Positions 1 to 8,916 of a stretch of DNA of 64,000 nt are shown here, in pieces. The DNA is taken from assembly GCF_000154845.1 (NCBI RefSeq), contig NZ_DS981441.1, positions 1 through 64,000 of the forward strand, written 5' to 3'. The stretch comes from Phocaeicola coprocola DSM 17136. Lineage in GTDB: Bacteria; Bacteroidota; Bacteroidia; Bacteroidales; Bacteroidaceae. The notes below the pieces were generated by a model that saw only the letters and a program-made list of their open reading frames with translations, ran no database searches and had not been told where the DNA came from. Position 1 is the stretch's first letter. Each line of letters opens with the position of its first letter. The translations under genes were made by a program, and so were the position numbers.

Positions 1-139
1 ACTCGACCAATCATGGAATGCTGACTTAGGTTCCATTCAGACGCCGATGTAAGCTGATAATATGACAGAGCTCGTGACTGTACAGCAGCTATCTTATCAG
101 TAGAAAAGACAAGCTACAGAGCCTGTCCAGAACGGTGGT

Positions 140-808
140 GCAGACGCATCTTTTCCAAGGAAACATTCATAACAACCTATGTGTGAGAACGATTTCCATG
201 TCATCAGCCGCTTTCGGAATGACGTAATCCTGTACTATCCGACATTGGAGCAGAAAACAGGAAAACGTGGTCATCCCAAGTGGTTTGACGGCAGGATTGA
301 CTTTGCCAATCTGGATTTGACCCGGTGCAAGGAATACGAGGTGAACAAAGGAAAGCTATACGGATTGAGGGTATATGCAAAAGCTCTCAAAAGGTATGTT
401 TCCTTAGCCGTCTGGTATCCGATGGACGGGAGGACAGACAAGTGGCAGCTTTACTTCTCTACAGACGATTCCATGGATGGACGTGAGGTGCTGGATTATT
501 ACAGAACCAGGTTCCAACTGGAATTTTGCTTTAGAGATGGCAAGCAGCATGCAGGAATCACCAACTGCCAGTCAACCGACTTCAGGAAGTTGGATTTTCA
601 CTTCAATGCATCGCTCGCAGCTGTCAACTTGGCCAAAGCGGCATGTAAGAGGCTCGGAATAGCCTATTCCATATCCTCTTGCAAGTCTTTCATACACAAT
701 GCTTATATGCTTGAACGATTTATTTGCGTGTTCGGGATTAACCCAGACCCGCAAGTTATTGACAAACTTTTCAAAGAACTCATTTTATTTACTGCCAGAG
801 CCGCTTAG
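140..808 (+). pseudogene. Degraded IS4-type transposase, C-terminal part
   Basis: This is the 3' part of a DDE transposase. The longest open stretch starts near 179 and gives about 209 residues. It carries the IS4-superfamily Y(2)R(3)E(6)K signature in YYRTRFQLEFCFRDGK (Y, R, E and K at exact spacing), so the last catalytic Glu is present. Upstream, from about 140, the same protein seems to continue in other frames (ADASF, then SKETFITT, then CEND), separated by small indels and a stop. The N-terminal half with the first catalytic Asp residues is missing or lies outside the window. It cannot encode an active enzyme and is best read as an IS scar at the left side of an accessory region. The terminal repeats were not identified. 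Confidence 0.8.
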
Positions 809-829
809 GCTTGGCGAATTTTTAACGAA

Positions 830-1042
830 CTATTGAAAAATAGTATATGCAAAGTTTATTGCTACGTTAACGTCAAAACGCCCTTTTTCTTTCTTTATTA
901 AATACCTATTCTCGATTAATGCTCTGATATCATTTATAGGGTAATTAAAACATGCATCTCCATCTATAGCATAATATCCTCTATATGGAGCATTTTCACT
1001 ATTCTTCCATACCCAATATTCCACTTTTGAATTAAATTCCAT
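830..1042 (-). CDS. Small hypothetical protein downstream of res
   Basis: This 70-residue ORF has no family I recognise. It is soluble-looking, rich in aromatic residues at the N-terminus (EYWVWKNSEN) and has a basic segment (LIKKEKGRF). It lies 35 bases beyond the stop of the type III restriction gene and in the same direction, but a strong hairpin that overlaps the res stop codon lies between them, so it may not be well transcribed with res. Its end lies about 20 bases from the end of the transposase remnant. It could be a true small gene carried with the restriction island or a fragment left by IS activity. Coding status is uncertain. Confidence 0.4.
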   Translation of the reverse strand: MEFNSKVEYWVWKNSENAPYRGYYAIDGDACFNYPINDIRALIENRYLIKKEKGRFDVNVAINFAYTIFQ

Positions 1043-1063
1043 ATTTCATCGACAATTAAAAGG

Positions 1064-1099
1064 ATATAACCTCGTGACTATTTCGTCACAAGGTTATAT
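1064..1099 (-). terminator. Hairpin overlapping the res stop codon
   Basis: The arms 1064-1078 and 1085-1099 are complementary at 14 of 15 positions around a 6-base loop. On the minus strand the hairpin is followed by CCTTTTAATT. It includes the res stop codon in its structure, so it probably ends or stabilises the mod-rhuM-res transcript. The T-tract is short, so termination may be partial. Confidence 0.5.
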
Positions 1100-4000
1100 A
1101 AACTCTGATAATCTTTTGCTACTCCATAAACCACTTTACTATCACTTATCGCTGCAAAATGGCGGCGTGCACATTCGATCTTTGCATCCTCAGAATCTCT
1201 AAGTTGTGATTCCTGCCAATCATTACCTTTAGTTTCAGCAATGAAATATATATGCTTCACAGTGCCTTCCTTAAATGCAACAGCCCAGTCCGGATTATAG
1301 TGTCCCATAGGTGTATTGATATAGAATCCACGTGGCAGTTTGGTATATACTTCCACTGCATCCTCTTTTTCCAATGCTTCTGCAAAATTTTTCTCAATAC
1401 CCAGACTATCGACAACTACAATATCATATAGAGATTTAGCACTTTCCAATGCATTAATCCCTAGTTTACCTCTAATGGTACTTTCTGTGAAAATATCCAT
1501 ATCATAAGTGTTCGTACTACGCTCGTATGCTATTTTCTGGATAACAGCTATAGCTTTGGCATCATTAATGATATTTGCAGTCTTTATAATGAATTCTTCC
1601 GGATTCATCTTAAACTGAGCAAAAGTTGCTGGTTTTATGCCCTTTAATATTTCCACTATGGTTTTTCGTGTTAATCCGGTTGCATTTACCAAATCACCTA
1701 CCAAATCATAGCGAACACTATTACCAACAGCTTCCGAAACACGGATTGTGCGTGTCTTTCCTGCCGTCATGGCTACTCCAGCCTGTAAAGACTCCTTGTC
1801 GCGGATATTTTCTAATGAACCACCCTCTATTACAATTCGTATTTCTGTAACACTCAGATGTTTGTCAATACTTTCTATGGCCTTCTTTATCAATTCATCT
1901 GTACTGAAATCCACTTTATAGTAAGTCTTCACATTGATACGTTTCCAGACTTCTGTGAACTTTTCTTTGAACAAATCTTCTCTAAATGTGGCAACTTTTG
2001 GCTTACGTGCATTGTCCGGTTTCATGCTATCCGGGTTAAAGATGGTATCAAGTCTGCCAAGTATTCCGGCTTTAATTGGATTCAGTTCTTCTCCCAAATC
2101 AATAGTTCCGGATTTCTTGTCATTGAAATACTTCTCTGTAAGTTTGCCTTTCTTCACATAGCCATTACTGATAAGCTCCTCATGAATTTCACACGCCAAT
2201 TCACGGTTGATTTTTATCTCTTTACCGTCTGAAGATACCATTACAATGTCTTCAAACAAATGCGCCGTTACTTGAACAGGCCTGTCTGCCACATCTTCAG
2301 CGAGCTCACTCTGAAGCTGCTTACTGAAATGCTCATAGCTTTCGCTGGCTATCACCGTCAGAATATTGACATCGAACACACCATCACCCAACACATCTTG
2401 ATCCTGGCGCTCACCATTCTTATTTACGCAAAGACGCATACCACGACCAACTTCCTGACGCTTCTTTATTTCGCTGCCGGTATCTTTCAATGTACAAATC
2501 TGGAATACATTCGGGTTATCCCAACCTTCTTTCAGGGCAGAGTGAGAGAATATAAAGCGTACCGGTTCCTCAAAACTCAACAGCCGCTCCTTATTCTTCA
2601 TAATCAAATCGTATGCACGTATTTCATTATCTCCCTCTTTTTCTTTTGAATCAACGGCTATCCCCTTTTTATCCTGAGAAAAATATCCTTGGTGTACTTT
2701 TTCTGCTGAGAACTTATTCAGATATCGTACATATTCTTCATCAGAGAAACGCGGCTGCATTTCCTCAATTACATTTTTGTATTCTTCTTCGAACATATCA
2801 GCGAATTTACCGTTGCTTGTACCGTCTTTGTCATAAATACGATAGCTGTTTACATGGTCAATAAAGAAGAGTGAAAGCACTTTAATTCCTTTATGGAACA
2901 ATTCTCTTTCTCTCTCAATATGAGTGCGAATAGTTTCACGTATCTGAATCCTGCGAAGCACATCCTCATTTACTTTTCCAATAGCATCACCCTCATAAAG
3001 AGTTATGCCATTCAGGAAACGGACAGAACCATCTATTCCATCAATGCGTTCAACAATGAAATGATTATCATATTCAGCCAATTCACCGCTTTGTTCATAA
3101 AGATTAAATCCTTCACCCACCAATCTCGTTGCTTGCTTGAAACCATTGGCTGTTTTTACATCAAACGAAATACGGGCTTGCGGATTACCTTTTCCTATTA
3201 CAATTTCATCCAGATAGACAAAACCATTTGTAGCCGTTGAGCCTTTTTGTGATATACCTTTTACTTCAATCTTCTTCACCAACTTACGGTTGTAGGCATC
3301 CATCGCATCCAGCCGGTACACCATATTGTACACATCATCTTTCCTATGGGTTGCACTATAAAGCAAAGTGAACAGAGGATGAAACTTCGCAATTCCTTTT
3401 CTTGTGGCGTTTGCCTTATTCGCACCAAGAACACTTTGCGGCTCGTCAATAATCATAATCGGATTTGTCTGAGCCAATATATCAATAGGTCTGCGGCTAC
3501 CGAACTCATCACGTCTGGAGAATATAATACGTGCAGCAGCATCACCACTACGTCCTTCTTGATTTTTATCCTCATTCATGGAGCTGTTGAATGCTTGCAT
3601 ATTGATGATCATCACATGCAATCCGCTATCACTTGCAAAACTATCTATTTTGGAAAGCTGTTTGGAGTTATAGACAAAGAACTGGATACGCTTGCCGTAT
3701 TCTGTGGCAAAGTGTTCCTGCATGGTTTCAAAACTCTTCTGCACACCTTCACGAATGGCAATACTGGGCACTACTATGATAAACTTATTCCAGCCATACA
3801 ACTTGTTCAGCTCATACATCGTCTTGATGTATGTATAAGTCTTACCGGTACCGGTCTCCATTTCAATGGTGAACATCGGGTTTGAAATATCACCTTGCAA
3901 ATATTCAACAGGTTTAAGTCCCCAGTTCATCTGAATTTGTCTCAGATTCTCCGTAATTGACTCCCGGTCAAGCATCAACTTCTGATTGCCAAAACCCGTC

Positions 4001-4137
4001 AAATCAAACACTCCTTTATTCTTACCCTGGTCTATCAGAAAATCGGCACTATCACAATATTGCTGACCGGTAAATATATCTGTCACACTTTTGGCTGCAT
4101 CAGCCTGAAAACGTTGGTGCTTATATTTCAGTTTCAT
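1078..4137 (-). CDS. res: Type III restriction enzyme, Res subunit
   Basis: This is the helicase-nuclease subunit of a type III restriction-modification system. It translocates on or switches along DNA with ATP and cuts when two unmethylated sites in opposite orientation are engaged by Mod-Res complexes. The 1019 residues are of normal length. SF2 helicase motifs are visible: Walker A ETGTGKT (about 94-100), the DEPQ box (231-234) typical of type III Res, SATH (261-264), a motif V region in HSALKEGWDNPNVF, and motif VI QEVGRGMRL. The C-terminal nuclease shows the PD-(D/E)XK pattern, with PD near 949-950 and ETK at 968-970. All motifs look intact. The start codon lies inside the end of the RhuM-family gene (17-base overlap), which points to coupled translation in a mod-rhuM-res operon. 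Confidence 0.96.
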   Translation of the reverse strand: MKLKYKHQRFQADAAKSVTDIFTGQQYCDSADFLIDQGKNKGVFDLTGFGNQKLMLDRESITENLRQIQMNWGLKPVEYLQGDISNPMFTIEMETGTGKTYTYIKTMYELNKLYGWNKFIIVVPSIAIREGVQKSFETMQEHFATEYGKRIQFFVYNSKQLSKIDSFASDSGLHVMIINMQAFNSSMNEDKNQEGRSGDAAARIIFSRRDEFGSRRPIDILAQTNPIMIIDEPQSVLGANKANATRKGIAKFHPLFTLLYSATHRKDDVYNMVYRLDAMDAYNRKLVKKIEVKGISQKGSTATNGFVYLDEIVIGKGNPQARISFDVKTANGFKQATRLVGEGFNLYEQSGELAEYDNHFIVERIDGIDGSVRFLNGITLYEGDAIGKVNEDVLRRIQIRETIRTHIERERELFHKGIKVLSLFFIDHVNSYRIYDKDGTSNGKFADMFEEEYKNVIEEMQPRFSDEEYVRYLNKFSAEKVHQGYFSQDKKGIAVDSKEKEGDNEIRAYDLIMKNKERLLSFEEPVRFIFSHSALKEGWDNPNVFQICTLKDTGSEIKKRQEVGRGMRLCVNKNGERQDQDVLGDGVFDVNILTVIASESYEHFSKQLQSELAEDVADRPVQVTAHLFEDIVMVSSDGKEIKINRELACEIHEELISNGYVKKGKLTEKYFNDKKSGTIDLGEELNPIKAGILGRLDTIFNPDSMKPDNARKPKVATFREDLFKEKFTEVWKRINVKTYYKVDFSTDELIKKAIESIDKHLSVTEIRIVIEGGSLENIRDKESLQAGVAMTAGKTRTIRVSEAVGNSVRYDLVGDLVNATGLTRKTIVEILKGIKPATFAQFKMNPEEFIIKTANIINDAKAIAVIQKIAYERSTNTYDMDIFTESTIRGKLGINALESAKSLYDIVVVDSLGIEKNFAEALEKEDAVEVYTKLPRGFYINTPMGHYNPDWAVAFKEGTVKHIYFIAETKGNDWQESQLRDSEDAKIECARRHFAAISDSKVVYGVAKDYQSLYNLVTK

Positions 4138-5125
4138 TCTGATTCTTCTTTTTTTTCAAGTTGTCCAACATACGGATAGAATCAAGATAATCTTGTTCTA
4201 CGTCACTGATGGTTCGTTGTTTATATTTACGGTATTCGTTCGTAGCATGTTCCATTGCCTCTGTGTGCGACACTTTACCGGAATCTTGCAATAACTGTTC
4301 TCCCGACATGGTCAGGATTCTGTCAAGATAGTTTGCCCAGTCACTCATTGTCATGGGTTGTTCACGCTCTGCCTGACGCTCCGCAAAGTCCAGATATCCG
4401 GAAACCAGTTGTCCCATTGCGCGAAGTTCTTTTTCGTCCAGATAATTCTTGGCCGTCTTTGCTTCTGCCAATGTAGGCTGAGTACCCTTAAACGTCAGCA
4501 AACCCATAAAATCCTTTTCGGCATCGGCACGCTCCACAATCAGTTCAGCAGCCGTATGTCCGTGAACCGCATAATGAATTTTATTCTGTACTTTTTTAAA
4601 GAACTCCTGGCTTACGGAAGCACGAGGATCATAATCTATACTTGTAGCATATATTTCCAACACCTGACGGTAGAACACCTTTTCTGTGGCACGGATATCA
4701 CGTATGCGTTCCAGCAATTCCTTCCAATAGCCACCGCCACCCAACTTTTTCAACCGCTCATCGTCCAGTGTAAAGCCTTTTATCATGTATTCTTTCAGCC
4801 TTTGTGTTGCCCATTGCCGAAAGCGAGTGGCTATCACAGACTTGATACGATAACCAAGTGCTATAATCATATCCAGATTATAGTATGTAGTATTATATGA
4901 TTTTCCATCTGAAGCAGTTGTTCGGAATTTCCGAACAACTGAATTTTCCTCCAATTCTCCTTCTTCAAAGATATGTTTGATGTGTTCACTCACATTCGAC
5001 TTGCTCGTCTGATACAGTTCACACATCTGCGCTTGAGTAAGCCAAAGTGTTTCATCCTCCAGTCTGACATCAATCCTGATCTGACCGTCAATGGAGGTAT
5101 AAATAATCATCTTATTTTCTTCCAT
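4121..5125 (-). CDS. RhuM-family protein inside the R-M operon
   Basis: This 334-residue protein belongs to the RhuM family (named after a gene in a Salmonella pathogenicity island), whose biochemical function is unknown. Visible hallmarks are the N-terminal TLWLTQAQMCELYQTSKSNV segment, which looks like a helix-turn-helix DNA-binding region, followed by SVVRKFRTTASDGKSYNT and the YYNLDMIIALGYRIKS motif typical of the family. There is no signal peptide or membrane segment. It starts 11 bases after mod ends and overlaps res by 17 bases, so it is made together with the restriction enzyme. RhuM-type genes are known to occur within restriction and defence loci; a regulatory or accessory defence role is an inference from this position. 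Confidence 0.9.
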   Translation of the reverse strand: MEENKMIIYTSIDGQIRIDVRLEDETLWLTQAQMCELYQTSKSNVSEHIKHIFEEGELEENSVVRKFRTTASDGKSYNTTYYNLDMIIALGYRIKSVIATRFRQWATQRLKEYMIKGFTLDDERLKKLGGGGYWKELLERIRDIRATEKVFYRQVLEIYATSIDYDPRASVSQEFFKKVQNKIHYAVHGHTAAELIVERADAEKDFMGLLTFKGTQPTLAEAKTAKNYLDEKELRAMGQLVSGYLDFAERQAEREQPMTMSDWANYLDRILTMSGEQLLQDSGKVSHTEAMEHATNEYRKYKQRTISDVEQDYLDSIRMLDNLKKKKNQNETEI

Positions 5126-5136
5126 ACCTCAACACT

Positions 5137-7041
5137 TTATATAACCTTGATATTTTTTATGGCTTCTTCCTCGCTCCAGTCCAACAACTGTTTCAGGGTT
5201 TCGAACACATTGATTTTTGCATCGTCACGGGCAAAACAACTGTCACGGAACAATACACGGAGCGGTTGCTTGTCAGCCATGGCTTTTACAATATTTTCCG
5301 TAATATCATCTGCAAAGCAAGCCACAAGGTCACCATCATTAACCGAATAAATCATCTTTCCATCCACTTCTTCACTGGTCATAGGTAAAGAAAGCTGTAC
5401 ACCCCAACTGAGCATAGCTCCAAACAATAGATCGAGATCTGTACGACCACTCTTTACGTTATTGAGGAAAAGGTCAAGCTGCGATTGGTCGTATTCGCTT
5501 GGTGCTTTCTTTACTTCCTCAAAATTGCTGTCTGCCAAACGGAAAACACGAAAACCTGTATCAAGGTTTTGGGTTGTCAATGGGGATTCTTCCTTGATTT
5601 TCTTGCCAGCACGACGGATACGTTCTTTGGCTATTTCTGGAATTGTGTTATAGCCTGCTTTACGAGCTGCGCTGTCGTCAGGAGTTTCCTCTGGAAGTTG
5701 AACCATGATGTATTTACGATTACCATCATCTTCTGCATTTTGCTGCATCACGGCATGAGCAGTAGTAGCTGATCCAGAAAAGAAATCCATAATAACATCT
5801 GTATTTCTACATGATATTTGTATAATTTGTTTTATTAATTTTAATGGTTTAGGAGTATCAAAAGGCATTTCATCAGGAAATATTTGTTGTATTTCTCTTT
5901 TAGCATCCTGCGTATGACCGACTTCATCATATGTCCAAATAGATCGTGGAACAATTCCATCTTGAACATCCTTTAAAAAAAGTTTTATAGCAGGAGAGCC
6001 TGTTCCATTCATGCCAAACATTATACGGCCATCTTTATACATTGCCCAAAACACATCCTCAAGCATTCTCCAATGACTACCTTTGGGAGGAGATATTAAA
6101 CGACCTGTTGGGGTTTTTATCGTATACATAAGACCTTCATGTCTTTCTCCACTCGCAAAAATTGGCCCTAATCTCCATGGTCCTCTTGGGTCATTATCAG
6201 GATTTTTATATTTCTCACTACTTTTTAAATCTCTTGGTAATAGGTTTCTGATATTTTTCCACTCTTCACCAGCTTTTGAATAAATCAGGATATAATTATG
6301 GGCAAGAGAAATTGCAGCCGCATTACTTCTACCATAAAAATTTTCCCAAATTACAGTAGAAATAAAAGACTTCTCTCCAAAAATTTCATCCATTAATTTT
6401 CTCCCGTTTACGATTTCATGATCATCAAGTGTTAAAAAAATAGATCCACTATCTGAAAGAAGACTTTTTGCCACCATTAATCGTGGATACATCATAGAAC
6501 ACCAATCCGAATGAAAACGCCCATTAGATTCTGTATTTTTACGATAACGATTACCTAATTCATCCACATTTCCAGAAAACAAATCATAATCATCTTGTGA
6601 AACCGCAAAATCATCATCATACACAAAGTCATTACCCGTATTGTAAGGCGGGTCAATATAAATCATCTTTACTTTACCCATATATGACTTTTGAAGTAAC
6701 TTCAATACCTCCAAATTATCACCTTCAATATACAGATTCTGTGTATTATCCCAATCCACACTATCCTCTACCACCGGACGCAAAGTCTTTGTAGTAGGGC
6801 GAGCAGCTTCCCGACGAGCTTCCTGTTTTCCCGGCCAAGTAAACTGATACATTTCATCCGCATCTTCAACCGCATTATCTCCAAGCAGTTGACGCAAAGT
6901 CTTGAAATTTACCACATGGCGTAACTCTCCGGTTTTATCATCCTTTACTTCCGTAAAACAGGATGGTGCTATCTGATAGAGAGCTTCCAAATTCAGTTGT
7001 GTTCCATCAACCGAGTTCAATTCTAATTTATTGGGTTTCAT
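5137..7041 (-). CDS. mod: Type III DNA methyltransferase, Mod subunit
   Basis: This adenine-N6 methyltransferase recognises the target sequence for both modification and restriction. In its 634 residues the order is DPPYNTG (about 130-136, catalytic motif IV) before DFFSGSAT (about 419-426, the SAM-binding FxGxG motif I), as in beta-class type III Mod enzymes. The N-terminus MKPNKLELNSVDGTQLNLEA fits the family. The region between the two motifs, which should hold the target-recognition domain, is markedly more AT-rich at the DNA level (roughly 5790-6640) than the ends of the gene, suggesting a swapped specificity domain. No simple-sequence repeat tract is seen at the 5' end, so ordinary phase variation is not indicated. 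It is the first gene of the operon. Confidence 0.96.
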   Translation of the reverse strand: MKPNKLELNSVDGTQLNLEALYQIAPSCFTEVKDDKTGELRHVVNFKTLRQLLGDNAVEDADEMYQFTWPGKQEARREAARPTTKTLRPVVEDSVDWDNTQNLYIEGDNLEVLKLLQKSYMGKVKMIYIDPPYNTGNDFVYDDDFAVSQDDYDLFSGNVDELGNRYRKNTESNGRFHSDWCSMMYPRLMVAKSLLSDSGSIFLTLDDHEIVNGRKLMDEIFGEKSFISTVIWENFYGRSNAAAISLAHNYILIYSKAGEEWKNIRNLLPRDLKSSEKYKNPDNDPRGPWRLGPIFASGERHEGLMYTIKTPTGRLISPPKGSHWRMLEDVFWAMYKDGRIMFGMNGTGSPAIKLFLKDVQDGIVPRSIWTYDEVGHTQDAKREIQQIFPDEMPFDTPKPLKLIKQIIQISCRNTDVIMDFFSGSATTAHAVMQQNAEDDGNRKYIMVQLPEETPDDSAARKAGYNTIPEIAKERIRRAGKKIKEESPLTTQNLDTGFRVFRLADSNFEEVKKAPSEYDQSQLDLFLNNVKSGRTDLDLLFGAMLSWGVQLSLPMTSEEVDGKMIYSVNDGDLVACFADDITENIVKAMADKQPLRVLFRDSCFARDDAKINVFETLKQLLDWSEEEAIKNIKVI

Positions 7042-7143
7042 GATTATATATTTTTCAAATATCGTTATTTTATATCTTGCACAGTGATTATATAGTCCTA
7101 ATTATATACAATAATGCGACCATATTATCTATATCAAACAATT

Positions 7144-7252
7144 CTAAATAAAGGTTATTAATACTAAATGGGCAGCAATAATAAATAAACATAATAATAT
7201 TATAACCCACTTATGTTTATATCCGTATTTTGTTTTACTAAGTATAAATAAT
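7144..7252 (-). pseudogene. Possible membrane-protein C-terminal remnant
   Basis: The roughly 210 bases between mod and the IS left end hold no complete gene. On the minus strand one frame is open from the IS border to a TAG at 7144-7146 and reads like the C-terminus of a membrane protein: KLFILSKTKYGYKHKW followed by a hydrophobic helix (VIILLCLFIIAAHL). This may be the tail of a gene cut off by the IS. The DNA is very AT-rich, so a chance reading frame is possible. The rest (7042-7143) presumably contains the mod promoter; I see no clear box. Confidence 0.3.
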
Positions 7253-8836
7253 TTAAGTTTCGCAAGTGCTAAAATGATGTAATAAAAAAGGCTAAAGTGT
7301 TTGATAATTCGTTAATTATCACTATATTAAAGTCGTCAAACAAAAAACATAGAACCCTTTAGCCATGAACAAAAATAGACATATTATCGGTGAACTCCAA
7401 GAGTTTTTTGCAAACAATGATGCCAGCAAGGCAATAAACAGCATATCAACCATAATGAACAGCATTAGGATACAGAGCAAAGTCATCGGTTCAGTCAAGA
7501 ATCCGAACTGCAAGTTCACCTGTCTTCAGGTGTTGCAGTTGCTCGTGCTCTTCCCGTTCTTCTCGGTGAAAAATGCTGCCAATTATTCGTCCTCTGCACT
7601 CTGCAAGTTGTTTACATGCGATAAGGATATGTTCTATCGTTTCATGAATGACGGCAACGTCAATTGGCGATGTATAATCTACTCGGTTTTCAGACAGCTG
7701 TATTCTCGTGTGAGCCGCAAGACAACAGCAAAATCTGATGTCAAATGCGTCATTATCGATGATACAGATCTTCCTAAGACCGGATTCAAGACAGAGAAGA
7801 TCGGTAAAGTCTTCTCTCATACTCAAATGAAGCCTATACTGGGCTTCAAAGCAATGTTCCTATGCTTTACTGACGGTATATCTCAGTCTATTCTTGACTT
7901 CTCTCTTCATGGAGAAGAGGGTAAGCGCAGCGACAAGCCACAGGGCTTATCCAAGAAGCAGGCAAACTCACGTTATACCAAGGAACGTTCTGAGGATGAG
8001 CGTATTGCTAAACGTAGCTCTGAGTATCTTGCAAGCAAGATTGAGACTGCTATCAGTATGCTGAAGCGCTCAATCATTGAGGGTGTACGCTTCGACTATC
8101 TTCTTGTCGACAGCTGGTTCACCTGCACCGAACTCCTGAAGTTCATAGTCTCAAGGCACTTTGGTTGCCATCTTATTGGAATGATAAAGATGGGCAAGAT
8201 CAAGTATGAGACAGCTCTCGGAACCAAGACCGCACCTGAACTTATCAAGGTTCTTCAGAAGACAAAGAACTTAAAGTACAGCCGATCAATCGGTTATTAT
8301 ACTGCTACCATCTCTGCAAAGATCTCAGGCATCAAGGTCAACCTGTTCTTCTATAGAAAAGGCAAGAACGGTAACTGGAATGCCCTGCTAACCTCCGATC
8401 TTAAGTTGGACGCCAAGGAAGCCTTCAGACTTTACTCAAGAAGATGGGTTATTGAGGTCGCTCACAAGGAAATGAAGCAAAATCTAAAGCTCGGTAAAAA
8501 CCAGTGTAGGGACTTTGCCGGACAGATCGCCGGCATATCATTATGCGTCTTGCAGTACAATATACTCAGTTATGTCAAACGCAATGAGTCTTACGAGACC
8601 ATCGGAGGACTCTTTGCTGAAATTACAAAGAACTCTGTTGAACTTTCAGTAGCAGAAAAAATCTGGCTGCTGATCGTAGAAGTTATAAGCGTCATTGCCG
8701 AGGCTCTCAACTGTGACGCTATGGCTCTGACCGAACAGGTAATATCAAACGATAAACAAATTAAAGCAGTGAAAATGGCCTTTGACAAGCTGGCGGTCGC
8801 CGCCTAACGGGGCTAAAATTCACTTGCGAAACTTAA
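7253..8836 (+). mobile_element. IS4-superfamily insertion sequence, complete
   Basis: This 1584-base element is bounded by perfect 16-base inverted repeats, TTAAGTTTCGCAAGTG at 7253-7268 and its complement at 8821-8836. It contains one transposase gene. Inside the left end is a short palindrome (7303-7320, GATAATT/AATTATC). I found no convincing direct target duplication at the borders. A short open stretch beyond the right end (8837-8877) would read SKEGNEITGDFVL and stop, which could be the tail of a disrupted gene. Confidence 0.85.
7365..8807 (+). CDS. IS4-superfamily transposase
   Basis: This 480-residue DDE transposase mobilises the surrounding IS by cut-and-paste transposition. Catalytic features are visible: IIDDTDLPKTG (first Asp region), LLVDSWFTC (second Asp) and the exact Y(2)R(3)E(6)K signature in YSRRWVIEVAHKEMK. 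Length and reading frame are intact, so the enzyme may be active. It starts 97 bases inside the left terminal repeat and ends 14 bases before the right repeat arm, filling the element. Codon use is less AT-rich than the surrounding non-coding DNA, which fits an incoming element. Confidence 0.92.
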   Translation: MNKNRHIIGELQEFFANNDASKAINSISTIMNSIRIQSKVIGSVKNPNCKFTCLQVLQLLVLFPFFSVKNAANYSSSALCKLFTCDKDMFYRFMNDGNVNWRCIIYSVFRQLYSRVSRKTTAKSDVKCVIIDDTDLPKTGFKTEKIGKVFSHTQMKPILGFKAMFLCFTDGISQSILDFSLHGEEGKRSDKPQGLSKKQANSRYTKERSEDERIAKRSSEYLASKIETAISMLKRSIIEGVRFDYLLVDSWFTCTELLKFIVSRHFGCHLIGMIKMGKIKYETALGTKTAPELIKVLQKTKNLKYSRSIGYYTATISAKISGIKVNLFFYRKGKNGNWNALLTSDLKLDAKEAFRLYSRRWVIEVAHKEMKQNLKLGKNQCRDFAGQIAGISLCVLQYNILSYVKRNESYETIGGLFAEITKNSVELSVAEKIWLLIVEVISVIAEALNCDAMALTEQVISNDKQIKAVKMAFDKLAVAA

Positions 8837-8871
8837 GTAAAGAGGGAAATGAAATTACCGGAGATTTTGTA

Positions 8872-8901
8872 TTGTGATTGTTTATAGAAAACTTATGTTT
8901 A
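8872..8901 (+). promoter_or_regulatory. Putative Bacteroidetes promoter
   Basis: TTG at 8872-8874 and TATGTTTA at 8894-8901 are separated by 19 bases, matching the Bacteroidetes TTG / TAnnTTTG pattern except for the last base. Transcription would start about 10 bases before the ATG at 8917. The promoter lies just outside the IS. Confidence 0.45.
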
Positions 8902-8916
8902 ACTTAAAATTATATT

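Noticed and set aside
5137..7041. Phase-variable mod by simple repeats
   Set aside because: No tandem tetra- or pentanucleotide tract or long homopolymer is present near the start or within the gene.
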